Source of the DNA: Candidatus Sulfotelmatobacter sp.
GTDB lineage: Bacteria; Acidobacteriota; Terriglobia; Terriglobales; Acidobacteriaceae
NCBI GenBank assembly: GCA_030049565.1
Contig: JASIKQ010000307.1
Coordinates: 1 to 12,598, forward strand
Length of the DNA: 12,598 nt
Reading direction: 5' to 3'
In this document: positions 1-7,153 of the stretch, one piece after another
How positions within the stretch are numbered: the first letter of the stretch is position 1
Layout of the letters: each line of letters opens with the position of its first letter
Notes under the pieces: generated by a model
Database searches by the model: none
What the model saw: only the letters and a program-made list of their open reading frames with translations
Told to the model about the DNA's origin: nothing
Program-made: the position numbers and the translations under genes

Positions 1-204
1 ACAACCCCAGCCACTGCCATCAGGGACGAGGTGCGGGAGTTAATTAAGAGGCAGATTGAAATGTTCGGGCAGCCATCAGCCCTGACATCTTCTGAACTCA
101 GCGAGTGTCACGATCGCGCCGAAAGAATAAAGCTGCTGGGCGAAGAACTGGATCGGATCAGCACCTCGGCTATTCTGGAGAAGCGGTTCGGGAGGGCAGC
201 TTAG
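1..204 (+). CDS. C-terminal part of a small hypothetical protein (5' end outside window)
   Basis: An open frame runs from the first base to a TAG stop at 202-204, giving 67 visible residues. The reading is strongly helical and charged, with a proline-containing turn (GQPSALTSSEL, about residues 24-34) between two amphipathic helices, and it ends in EKRFGRAA. It looks like a genuine protein: the composition is balanced and acidic and basic residues alternate on helix faces. An in-frame ATG at 61 could be an internal start, but the frame is open to the window edge, so truncation is more likely. It converges on the TPR lipoprotein gene. I do not recognise a named family and assign no function. 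Confidence 0.55.
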   Translation, partial: TTPATAIRDEVRELIKRQIEMFGQPSALTSSELSECHDRAERIKLLGEELDRISTSAILEKRFGRAA

Positions 205-321
205 TCTCGCCGGAGGCTGAGGCTCACGATGAGGTATTGCCATTTTTTGGCCTGTTCTCCCATTCTTCTTCTATGCTGCGTTGATTCTGTGGTGAATTGG
301 CGTTCGCTGTGCGATGCGAGT

Positions 322-2610
322 TCAGCCGCGCAACTCAGACAGCACCTTCTTGGCATCATTATTATTGGGATTAAGCTTCAGGGCGCGCTCCATTTGCTGG
401 CGGGCGAGGACCGGCTGGTTGGCTTTCTGATAGGCCAGGCCTAAGTGGTAGTGGACCATGGCGTCGTCGGGCTGGCCAGCTTTTTCGCTGAGCCGCAGCG
501 ACTCCTGGAACATATCAATGGCCGACTGATAGACTCCCTTCTGAAAATAGGCGAAGCCGAGGGTATCGGCGGCGGCGGGAGAGTCGGGCATGCCGCGGCG
601 TGCGGTTTGCGCCATGGCGAGTGCGACGTCGACGTTGCCTCCTTGCTGGAGCATGAGATAGGCGAGATTATTCGAGGCCACGGGATTTTCCGGCTGAAGA
701 TTCAGTGCCTGCTGGTACATATTCTTGGCCTGATCGTAGTTGTTCTGGGTTTCGTAGAGCATTCCTGCCAGCAGATAGAACGATATCTCGCGGGGGTGAT
801 CTTTGATCGACTGCTGATAGGTGGCGAGCGCCTGGCTTACCGAGCCTTCCGCGGCCTGAACTTGGGCGAGCTTTAGAAGGGCGTCGGAATTGTTCTTGTC
901 GAGATCGATAGACTTATGGAAGGCGGCGTCGGCGCCGACGAAGTCCTTTTTCTGGAATAGGGCCGTACCCAGCAGGTCATAGAATCCGCTGTTGGCGGGC
1001 TGTTTTGCGATCTGAGTGCGCGCGGCGGCGATGGCCTGATCAAGCTGCTTCTGCGCCAGATAAGTGTTCATGATCCCCTGCAAGCCATCGGTGGAATTAG
1101 GATCTTTTTCCAGCGCCTGCTGGTACGACTTGATCGCCTCGGCGTATTGCTTTTCAGATTGATACAGACGGCCCATGGCAACGTCAGGGGCAGGACTGCT
1201 GGGTGCGACCTCGGCCGCTTTGCGGACATCCTGCTCGGCCTCAGGATCTCTCCTGGTGTTGACTTCGGCGAGGGCGCGCAAGAGATATCCATCCGGGGAG
1301 TTGGGGGCGGCGGAGACAATCTGCTGTGCGGTCTGCGCAAGGGCGTCGAAGTCGCTGTGGCGCAGCTCAATCTGAGCCAGCGCGCGCTGGGCATCGGTGA
1401 GATCGGGACGCGCGCTCACCGCCGTGCGCAACTCCGATTCCGCCTGCGCCTCGTTGTTCTGCATGCTATAGGCCAGGCCAAGATGGTAATGGGCTACGGC
1501 GTTGTTGGGATCATTCTGGAGGGCGGCCTGCAAGGCATCGACGGCGCCGGTAGGGTCGTTTTGGCGAAGCCGTATCTGGCCGCGATAGACGAGGGCATCG
1601 GAGTCATGGGGATTTCTTTTCAGTACCTCGTCGTTCAGTCGGGTGGCCTCATCCAGTCGGTTTTTCAGGATCAGCAACTGGATGTAGTTTTTCTTGACCT
1701 GGGGATCTTTGGGATGATCGTTGTAGAGCGAGGCATATTCGGCGGTGGCTTGGTCGAGATCGCCATCGGCAAAGTAGAAGTCGCCTAACATGCGGTAGCC
1801 TTCGGAGTCGTTGGGCAAGTCTTTCTTGGTCTGCCGCAGAAAGGCAAGGGTTTCATCCTTCTTGCCCTCCGCCATCAGCAGGCGAACGTAGGCGGCGCGA
1901 GGCGAGGGATCGTGCGGAGCGACGTCAACAGCGTGCTTGAATTGCTGCTCGGCCTCGGCGAGACGATTGCGTGATTGATAAAAATCGCCGAGCGCCAGTT
2001 GTGCGTCCATATTCTTAGGACCAAGCTGGGCCGCTTTTTTGAAGCTGGCTTCCGCCTGATCGGGCAACTGGGCGCGTACTTGCAGAACAGCCAGATCTAA
2101 ATAGGAATCGGCACGCGACGGGTCAGCGGCGATTCCTTTCTGCATCTCTTGGAGTGCGGCTCCCAGATTGTCCTGCGCCGCATAAAAGTTGGACCACGCG
2201 ATGTGCGTGTCGGCGCTATCGGGCTGCGCTGCTTTCAGGAAGTCGAGGTGAGGCTGGGCATCTTTCGACTGACGCGAGGCGATCAGCAGGTTCGCCAGTT
2301 CGAGGTGGGCCTGATAGTCGTCGGGTGCGAGGTCGACGGTGCGGGAAAGCTCCGCGAAGGCGCGGTTGCCGTCTCTCAACCTGAGGTAGATCTCGCCCAG
2401 TTGATAGTGCGCCTCAGCGAATCGGGGATCGATCTGAATGGCATTGGCATATTGAATGGCCGCTTCGCGCAGCTTGCCGTTGTCGCGATAGCGATTGCCG
2501 CTCTCGAGGAATTTCTGTTTGCGCACATTAGGATCGCGCGAACAGCCGGTGAGCAAAGCAGAAAGGAAGAATCCGACTGCAATAAGGCGTACAGCAACAC
2601 AACGGCTCAT
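322..2610 (-). CDS. TPR-repeat lipoprotein
   Basis: A 762-residue protein that is almost entirely tetratricopeptide repeats, about 20 units of 34 residues. Recurring signatures such as AxxxYxxALxxDPxNxxA run from about residue 30 to the C-terminus. TPR arrays are protein-interaction scaffolds. The N-terminus MSRCVAV..FFLSALLTGC is a lipoprotein signal with lipobox LTGC and acylated Cys23, so the protein should be anchored in the membrane facing the periplasm. I chose the start at 2610 because GGAG lies five bases upstream (CGGAGAACCC before ATG). An ATG at 2634 would add eight residues ahead of the signal peptide and has no better ribosome site. The size and lipobox-plus-TPR layout resemble the TPR lipoproteins of exopolysaccharide/exosortase loci (PrsT-like), but no such genes are in the window. 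The gene lies about 200 bases downstream of the permease on the same strand. Confidence 0.9.
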   Translation of the reverse strand: MSRCVAVRLIAVGFFLSALLTGCSRDPNVRKQKFLESGNRYRDNGKLREAAIQYANAIQIDPRFAEAHYQLGEIYLRLRDGNRAFAELSRTVDLAPDDYQAHLELANLLIASRQSKDAQPHLDFLKAAQPDSADTHIAWSNFYAAQDNLGAALQEMQKGIAADPSRADSYLDLAVLQVRAQLPDQAEASFKKAAQLGPKNMDAQLALGDFYQSRNRLAEAEQQFKHAVDVAPHDPSPRAAYVRLLMAEGKKDETLAFLRQTKKDLPNDSEGYRMLGDFYFADGDLDQATAEYASLYNDHPKDPQVKKNYIQLLILKNRLDEATRLNDEVLKRNPHDSDALVYRGQIRLRQNDPTGAVDALQAALQNDPNNAVAHYHLGLAYSMQNNEAQAESELRTAVSARPDLTDAQRALAQIELRHSDFDALAQTAQQIVSAAPNSPDGYLLRALAEVNTRRDPEAEQDVRKAAEVAPSSPAPDVAMGRLYQSEKQYAEAIKSYQQALEKDPNSTDGLQGIMNTYLAQKQLDQAIAAARTQIAKQPANSGFYDLLGTALFQKKDFVGADAAFHKSIDLDKNNSDALLKLAQVQAAEGSVSQALATYQQSIKDHPREISFYLLAGMLYETQNNYDQAKNMYQQALNLQPENPVASNNLAYLMLQQGGNVDVALAMAQTARRGMPDSPAAADTLGFAYFQKGVYQSAIDMFQESLRLSEKAGQPDDAMVHYHLGLAYQKANQPVLARQQMERALKLNPNNNDAKKVLSELRG

Positions 2611-2809
2611 GGGTTCTCCGAGAAAAGGCCGCAAGCAGGCACACTCCCGCCCTGCCCGAGGCTATTCAATAAGGTACTGCAAAACGGGGCGTTAAAGGAA
2701 GTCACCGGAGTCACCAATCTCGGCAAATTTCTCGGAAGACGAGCATAAGACGCTGCAAGTGAGCTTCGAGAAGCACAACTCCGTGATGCGGCTGGCGTGG
2801 CAGTAGGGC

Positions 2810-4240
2810 TTATTCGAGCGCCGCTTTTCGGCGGCTGCGTTTCCAGTACAAATATCCCGGCACTCCGACCAGCACGATCGCCGTTCCCCAGAAAGCTTCG
2901 GAAGGGCGCGTGAGGATGGTGTTCAGCGTCCAGCCTGCGCCGACGAGCACATAGATCGCCGGCAGCCATGGATATCCCGTGCATCGATAAGGACGCGGAA
3001 TCTCTGGCCGTCTCCAGCGCAGCAGAAACATGCCGATTACGGTGAGCGAATACGACAGCACCATGCCATAGATGACGTAGGTGTAGAGCTGATCGTAGCG
3101 GCCACTTACCGTGAGCAATGCAGCCCAAATGCCTTGCCCGATCAGGCTGAACGCCGGAGTTCGCCATTTGGGATGAATCACCGCCATGCGCTTGAAGAAA
3201 ACTCCATCCTGAGCCATGGCGAGATAAACCCGAGCGCCGGAGAGGGTGCAGGTTGCCGCCGCGCTAAAACACGAAATGGCAATCATCAGCGAAAGCCAGA
3301 CCGCAGCCTGCGGAGAAAACAACACGGCCGCCGCGGCATGGGCGATGGTTTCGTGCTTCGCAATTTCACCCAGCGGCAGAGCATAGAGGTAGGCGAGGTT
3401 CATCGCGAGATAAATCGCGCCCACCACGATCACGCCCAGCACCATGGCGCGTGGAACATTGCGGCGCGGCTCTTTCACTTCGCCTGCGACCCAGGTGATG
3501 TAAACCCATCCGTCGTAGGCCCAGAAGACCGCGATCAGAGCGACTCCCATGGCCGAAATCAACTGCGTGGGATGAAGGCCCATGGTGAAGCTCGCGCCGT
3601 GTGGGCGGAAATGCGACCAGTCGCCTTTGCCGAGCGCGAATCCGAGAACGACGAATGCGGCCATGGCGGCGAATTTGGTCCATGTAGAAACATTCTGGAG
3701 CAGCGCGCCCCAGCGCAGGCCGACCACGTTTACGTAAGTGAGAATGGCGATGAGAAGAAGTCCGAACAGATGCGCGCGGGTGATGACAATCCGGGCGAGC
3801 GAAAAAACAACGTGCTCCTGCGCGACGATTGGGAAGACCTGACCTGTATATGCCGCGGCTGCGACTGCCAGCGCAGCGATGCTGCCGCCGTTGGCGACTG
3901 CGAACAACATCCATCCGTAGAGAAACGCGACGAGATCGCCATAGGCCTCGCGCAGATAAACATATTGGCCGCCCGACTCGGGAAACATCGATCCCAGCTC
4001 AGCAAACGCCACGCAGCCAAATAGCGAGATGACGCCGCCGATCACCCATACTCCCAGAAAGAGCATCGGCTGCGGCAGCGGGCCGGCGACGTCTTTGGCG
4101 GTCAAAAAGATGGACGAGCCGATGATGCCGCTGACCAGAAGCAGGACGGAGTCGAGCAGGCCCAACCCGCGCACCAGCGTTACGCGAGGGCTTGCGGAGG
4201 AAGTTTCGGCGGATGATGGCGCGACGGTTGTGTCCATCAT
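2810..4240 (-). CDS. APC-superfamily amino-acid permease
   Basis: A 476-residue polytopic membrane protein with about 12 hydrophobic segments, the usual size for the amino acid-polyamine-organocation superfamily. TM1 carries SGIIGSSIF (residues 37-45), the unwound-helix glycine motif used for substrate binding in this LeuT-fold family. The segment ELGSMFPESGGQYVYLREAYG after TM2 and VAGEVKEPRRNVPRA later in the chain are typical of the LAT/SteT-like branch. It probably moves amino acids across the inner membrane by exchange or proton symport; the substrate cannot be read from sequence. Its start is two tandem ATG codons (4240 and 4237) behind GGAATCGG. The first ATG overlaps the TGA stop of the upstream zinc-ribbon gene, so the two are probably translationally coupled. 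Confidence 0.9.
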   Translation of the reverse strand: MMDTTVAPSSAETSSASPRVTLVRGLGLLDSVLLLVSGIIGSSIFLTAKDVAGPLPQPMLFLGVWVIGGVISLFGCVAFAELGSMFPESGGQYVYLREAYGDLVAFLYGWMLFAVANGGSIAALAVAAAAYTGQVFPIVAQEHVVFSLARIVITRAHLFGLLLIAILTYVNVVGLRWGALLQNVSTWTKFAAMAAFVVLGFALGKGDWSHFRPHGASFTMGLHPTQLISAMGVALIAVFWAYDGWVYITWVAGEVKEPRRNVPRAMVLGVIVVGAIYLAMNLAYLYALPLGEIAKHETIAHAAAAVLFSPQAAVWLSLMIAISCFSAAATCTLSGARVYLAMAQDGVFFKRMAVIHPKWRTPAFSLIGQGIWAALLTVSGRYDQLYTYVIYGMVLSYSLTVIGMFLLRWRRPEIPRPYRCTGYPWLPAIYVLVGAGWTLNTILTRPSEAFWGTAIVLVGVPGYLYWKRSRRKAALE

Positions 4241-4407
4241 CCGATTCCGAGTTCGTCAGAGGATTCGAGCGGCGTGCCGCATTTCCGGCAGATCACTGCG
4301 GAGCAGTCGCCGCAGGTGAGGGGATCGTTCACTTCTTTGGCACAGTTGGGGCAATAGAGCAGAGCTGGAGAGCGGTCGGGCAAGGGGTTCCGAAGGTCTG
4401 GCGCCAT
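4237..4407 (-). CDS. Small zinc-ribbon protein (56 aa)
   Basis: A short frame from ATG at 4407 to TGA at 4239-4237 encodes 56 residues with three CxxC pairs: CPNC (19-22), CGDC (32-35) and CRKC (40-43). Six closely spaced cysteines in knuckle context are the signature of a small zinc-binding domain, and CRKCGTPLE resembles the second knuckle of zinc-ribbon proteins. An in-frame TGA lies immediately before the ATG, so this is the most upstream possible start; no strong Shine-Dalgarno is visible. Its stop overlaps the permease start in an ATGA junction, which supports a real gene co-translated with the permease. Possible roles include a metal-binding or regulatory partner of the transporter, but this is inference. 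Confidence 0.75.
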   Translation of the reverse strand: MAPDLRNPLPDRSPALLYCPNCAKEVNDPLTCGDCSAVICRKCGTPLESSDELGIG

Positions 4408-4457
4408 TCAAGAGAAAGACTGTAGCATAGCGGCGAGGCACGCGAATGGGAATTATT

Positions 4458-4706
4458 TCAGCGGCGCTCGTCGCCAGGATCGGGAGCAACATTCGGCGTC
4501 GCGCGGAGGAACTTCATCAATCCTGCTCCAGTCGCTTTTCCGGCGCGTTTCTTGAAGAACTCCGCCGCGGTTTCGGCAACTCCAACTTTTTGCGCCACGG
4601 CGGACGCAATCCATTGATTAAGAGAAACACCATCCTCTTTCGCTAGACGCTCCGCTGCTCTCTTAATCGATAGAGGAAGTTTTAATGGATAGGTCGAATC
4701 ACTCAT
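4458..4706 (-). CDS. Ribbon-helix-helix antitoxin (HicB/CopG-like)
   Basis: An 82-residue protein whose N-terminal half reads as a ribbon-helix-helix DNA-binding domain. There is a strand (YPLKLPLSI, residues 6-14), a first helix (KRAAERLAKEDG) and a second helix after the SLNQWI turn (28-33), as in HicB- and CopG-type antitoxins. The C-terminal tail (about 45-82) is basic then proline-rich, and would be the toxin-binding part. The ATG overlaps the toxin stop by four bases (ATGA), with AGGAG eight bases upstream. In such pairs the antitoxin neutralises the toxin and represses the shared promoter. Antitoxin second in the operon is the less common order. Confidence 0.85.
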   Translation of the reverse strand: MSDSTYPLKLPLSIKRAAERLAKEDGVSLNQWIASAVAQKVGVAETAAEFFKKRAGKATGAGLMKFLRATPNVAPDPGDERR

Positions 4707-5134
4707 GGTGTCATCTCCTTCAGCAACTTCGACGGAGTGATAACGCTAATTCCAAACCGTTTGCCTGCCGATAAGAAATCGGAATTGTTGTAGGTTACCA
4801 AGGCGTCTGCCTTTCCGCTGATCGCAGCTTCAAGAACCATCTCATCATTCCGATCATGCGTCTGCGGTCTCCAACGGAAGTGCGTTTCAACAGGTTCAAT
4901 CAGGGCTGCCAGTTCTGCCAGGAATTCATCAATTTGTTCAAGACTGAGTCCGTGCGCCAAACGATGCTCAGGACGTTTGAGCGCGTTCTCATACTCGAGG
5001 AACAGTGGCGGAGTTGCCAAGAGAGTAAGACCGTGCTGTACAACTATTTTTAGAACCGCGTTCGCCGCTCCGCGTCTACTTCGTAGCGCCGCAACAATTA
5101 TGGATGTGTCCAACACAAAGTGACCGGACAGCAC
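4703..5134 (-). CDS. PIN-domain toxin (type II toxin-antitoxin)
   Basis: A 143-residue PIN-domain protein, the normal length for VapC-like or PIN-family toxin RNases. The acidic residues expected for the metal site are in place: D9 in FVLDTS, E47 in LFLEYENAL, D97 in RNDEMVLEA, and D119 in the VTYNNSDFL segment, where the family more often has TGDKD. The predicted activity is Mg2+-dependent RNA cleavage. The start is uncertain: the GTG at 5134 gives MLSGHFVLDT, but no Shine-Dalgarno precedes it, and a GTG six codons in would also keep the whole domain. The gene overlaps the antitoxin by ATGA and is divergent from the methyltransferase. A palindrome lies a few bases upstream of the start. Confidence 0.87.
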   Translation of the reverse strand: MLSGHFVLDTSIIVAALRSRRGAANAVLKIVVQHGLTLLATPPLFLEYENALKRPEHRLAHGLSLEQIDEFLAELAALIEPVETHFRWRPQTHDRNDEMVLEAAISGKADALVTYNNSDFLSAGKRFGISVITPSKLLKEMTP

Positions 5135-5138
5135 ATCT

Positions 5139-5154
5139 TATGGGATATCACATA
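5139..5154. promoter_or_regulatory. Candidate operator palindrome upstream of the toxin gene
   Basis: The 16 bases TATGGGATATCACATA form an inverted repeat with seven of eight base pairs complementary around a central GATATC. It lies four bases upstream of the toxin GTG, where a core promoter and autoregulatory operator of a toxin-antitoxin operon would be. Ribbon-helix-helix antitoxins bind short palindromes as dimers of dimers, so this is a plausible binding site. It also falls within the divergent methyltransferase upstream region and could affect both directions. Binding is inferred from position and symmetry only. Confidence 0.4.
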
Positions 5155-5210
5155 CTGTAGGATGGTCCTCTTCGGAAGATCGCATGCGCATGATAAGAAT
5201 GGAGACGAAT

Positions 5211-5960
5211 ATGCACGACAAATCCCTCACTCCCGATGAAATCCTCCAGCAGGAATTTAACCGCTGGGCGGTTGCCGGCGAAGGCCCAAAGATGGAGCAG
5301 CACCACTTCGACATCACTACGAAAACCATTCGCCGCATGAATCTGCGGCCGGGCGAGCGGGTGCTCGATCTCGGTTGCGGTTCGGGATGGGCGACGCGCC
5401 TGCTGGCGCGGTTGGTTGGCGAGGGGCCAGACGGTTTTGGCCAGGTCGTCGGGCTCGATGTATCGGACGAGATGATTCGTGAAGCCCGCGCCGCTTCGAC
5501 GGATTTCGACAATGTGCTCTATGTTTGGGGATCGGCGCAACAGATTCCGTGGGAAGAAAATTTCTTCGACAAAGTTCTGTCGGTCGAGTCGTTCTACTAC
5601 TATCCCGATCAGGACCGCGCTCTGATGGAGCTGTTTCGGGTGATGGCGCCGCGAGCGAGATTATTCATCCTGATTAATCTGTACAAAGATAATCAATATT
5701 CGCTGCAATGGGTGGATAAACTGAAGGTTCCCGTTCATGTCCGGTCGGCCGCAGAGTATGTGGAACTGCTAAAGAAACACGCCTTCGAAGAAGTCGAAGC
5801 AGTCCGCGTTCCCGACGATACGCCTACGCCCGATGATTACAAGACCAAATCGTTCAGCAGCCTGGAAGACCTGAAGGCCTTCAAACGCGAGGGGGCTCTG
5901 TTGTTAATGGCCTCCAAGCCTGACCTGCGCACGCCGGGGCCGGCGTATGCGATTTATTGA
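5211..5960 (+). CDS. Class I SAM-dependent methyltransferase
   Basis: A 249-residue Rossmann-fold methyltransferase. Motif I is VLDLGCGSG (residues 51-59). The ribose-binding acid follows in VVGLDVS (D83), then GSAQQIPW (107-114) and FFDKVLSVESFYYYPD (118-133), as in the UbiE/Methyltransf_11 group acting on small molecules. After residue about 150 a less conserved region should determine the acceptor, which cannot be predicted. I chose ATG 5211 because GGAG lies six bases before it; in-frame ATGs at 5184 and 5199 would add nine or four residues (a weak GGAAG precedes 5184). It stands alone on the plus strand, divergent from the toxin and convergent with DUF4097. Confidence 0.87.
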   Translation: MHDKSLTPDEILQQEFNRWAVAGEGPKMEQHHFDITTKTIRRMNLRPGERVLDLGCGSGWATRLLARLVGEGPDGFGQVVGLDVSDEMIREARAASTDFDNVLYVWGSAQQIPWEENFFDKVLSVESFYYYPDQDRALMELFRVMAPRARLFILINLYKDNQYSLQWVDKLKVPVHVRSAAEYVELLKKHAFEEVEAVRVPDDTPTPDDYKTKSFSSLEDLKAFKREGALLLMASKPDLRTPGPAYAIY

Positions 5961-6048
5961 GGCAGGCGATGACATCTTGCGGGTTCATCCAAAATCGTTG
6001 TCGTAAGTGTCTTCGAACGGTTGGTGTGATGTAGACAAAGTACATAGG

Positions 6049-6079
6049 TCCTTCGCGCGAAGAACGCTCAGGATGACAG
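6049..6079. repeat. Dispersed intergenic repeat, copy 1
   Basis: TCCTTCGC (6049-6056) and CTCAGGATGACAG (6067-6079) recur exactly, in the same order and orientation, at 9795-9819, with ten bases between them here and four there. The 12-base palindrome CTTCGCGCGAAG (6051-6062) and the complementary ends TCCT/AGGA allow a small hairpin. The copy lies between the convergent methyltransferase and DUF4097 genes. A second shared block, TCTTGCGGGTTCA, is at 5975-5987 in the same gap. It may be a REP-like repeat or part of a bidirectional terminator. Confidence 0.5.
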
Positions 6080-6128
6080 TATGAACCGGTTCTTGCTGTG
6101 CCGGGTGAGCACTCGCCGGAAAATTCAT

Positions 6129-7013
6129 TTAGATGTCGCTGTCATCTTCATCGTCACGATCGCGATCGCTTAGGTCCCTCACCGGACTCATCGATCGCCC
6201 ATCGTTAGCATGATGAATTTCGATTCGCCCATTCACATTTGCCAATTTAATGTGTGGGCCGCCGTTGCCTAATTCGCCGCGCAGATTGTGCCCCACGAAA
6301 TGGTGATGAATCACGCGCAAACCAAAATCGTTCTCGATTCCTCCCGAGACGGTTTCCGCTTCGATTTCTGCCTTCGAATCCGAAGGAATCGTCAGGTGAA
6401 CCGATCCATTCACCGAATTCAGGTCAACGGGGGCATCGGAAAGCTGATCGAAGTTCACCTCAAGGCGGCCGTTAACGGTCGATAACTCCGCCCGACCGGA
6501 TAGATTGTGAGCTTCCAACCGGCCGTTGACGCAGGATGCATGCACTTCACCACTTGCGCCAGTGACGTCTAGCGATCCGTTGACCAGTTCGATTTCGTCA
6601 AGCCGCGCCGCGCGCGGGACTATCACGGTGTATTCCACCCCGGCGGGATTATTGCGCGAGCTCCAGTTGAAATTCAGATTGTGTTCGGGATACTTGGTGC
6701 GAATGGAGACGTGATTCTGACCGGCATCGATTTCGATTTTAGTTTCATCCAGCCGGTCTTTCGAATTGGCGTATTTGACCGCATCCACTTTGACCTCATT
6801 GCGGTCCCAGACGGAGATGTGGACAGGACCATTGATATTGCTGACTTCGACGCGGCCGTCGGGAAAAATGGCGTAAGTTTGGTGAAACTCGTCGGTATAT
6901 TTGTAGTCGCTCGCATGATCGGAGGCGTGGGCTGCGAGAGCGAACGCGAACAGAGCACAAACGGTTCCGAGGACAGCTCCCAGCCATGTGGACAACCGGC
7001 GTTGGCGATTCAT
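6129..7013 (-). CDS. Exported DUF4097-type beta-repeat protein
   Basis: A 294-residue protein with a signal peptide (basic MNRQRR, hydrophobic core 10-28, likely cleavage after AHA at 30). The mature part contains repeated VNG turns at about residues 145, 163, 181, 202 and 261, with a degenerate VSG at 223 and NING at 61. Each turn is followed by a short strand such as RLEV or SVHL. This 18-21-residue periodicity is characteristic of the DUF4097 family, thought to fold as a beta-helix or beta-prism. The C-terminus is a strongly acidic tail (DRDRDDEDDSD). ATG 7013 is chosen because GGAGG lies four bases upstream; an upstream ATG at 7067 would put 18 residues before the signal peptide. The molecular role of the family is unknown; it is often found beside ECF-sigma or anti-sigma genes. 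Confidence 0.85.
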   Translation of the reverse strand: MNRQRRLSTWLGAVLGTVCALFAFALAAHASDHASDYKYTDEFHQTYAIFPDGRVEVSNINGPVHISVWDRNEVKVDAVKYANSKDRLDETKIEIDAGQNHVSIRTKYPEHNLNFNWSSRNNPAGVEYTVIVPRAARLDEIELVNGSLDVTGASGEVHASCVNGRLEAHNLSGRAELSTVNGRLEVNFDQLSDAPVDLNSVNGSVHLTIPSDSKAEIEAETVSGGIENDFGLRVIHHHFVGHNLRGELGNGGPHIKLANVNGRIEIHHANDGRSMSPVRDLSDRDRDDEDDSDI

Positions 7014-7099
7014 AATTCCTCCGTCCCAGCGGTTAGACGTAGCCGCGAGGAATTGGTGAGGCACCAAATCAAGAAAGAATCTCTTTCCATAATTGTTTG

Positions 7100-7125
7100 T
7101 ACGGAATTTACCTCAGTGACGTTCC
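7100..7125 (-). promoter_or_regulatory. Possible ECF-sigma-type promoter for the DUF4097 gene
   Basis: On the minus strand the gap between the glycosyltransferase stop and the DUF4097 start contains GGAAC (7125-7121), a 17-base spacer, then CGTA (7103-7100). GGAAC or GAAAC with CGTA/CGTC at this spacing is the general pattern of extracytoplasmic-function sigma promoters. It would give a leader of about 80 bases. No housekeeping promoter is clearly better in this gap. The match rests on nine bases, so it could be chance. Confidence 0.3.
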
Positions 7126-7153
7126 CCGTTTTGAGAGCCGGTGAGGACAGACG

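Noticed and set aside
1147..1788. A 213-codon plus-strand frame opposite the TPR gene
   Set aside because: It is the complement of TPR repeats; its glycine- and valine-rich pseudo-periodicity is explained by the repeats on the other strand.
2607..3167. Long minus-strand frame overlapping the permease C-terminus
   Set aside because: It runs in another frame across the permease, whose membrane-protein reading is unambiguous; the alternative reading is rich in Arg, Ser and His with no domain signal.
3134..4024. A 296-codon plus-strand frame opposite the permease
   Set aside because: It is antisense to a well-supported membrane protein; the translation is highly charged and low in hydrophobic residues, as expected for the complement of a high-GC membrane gene.
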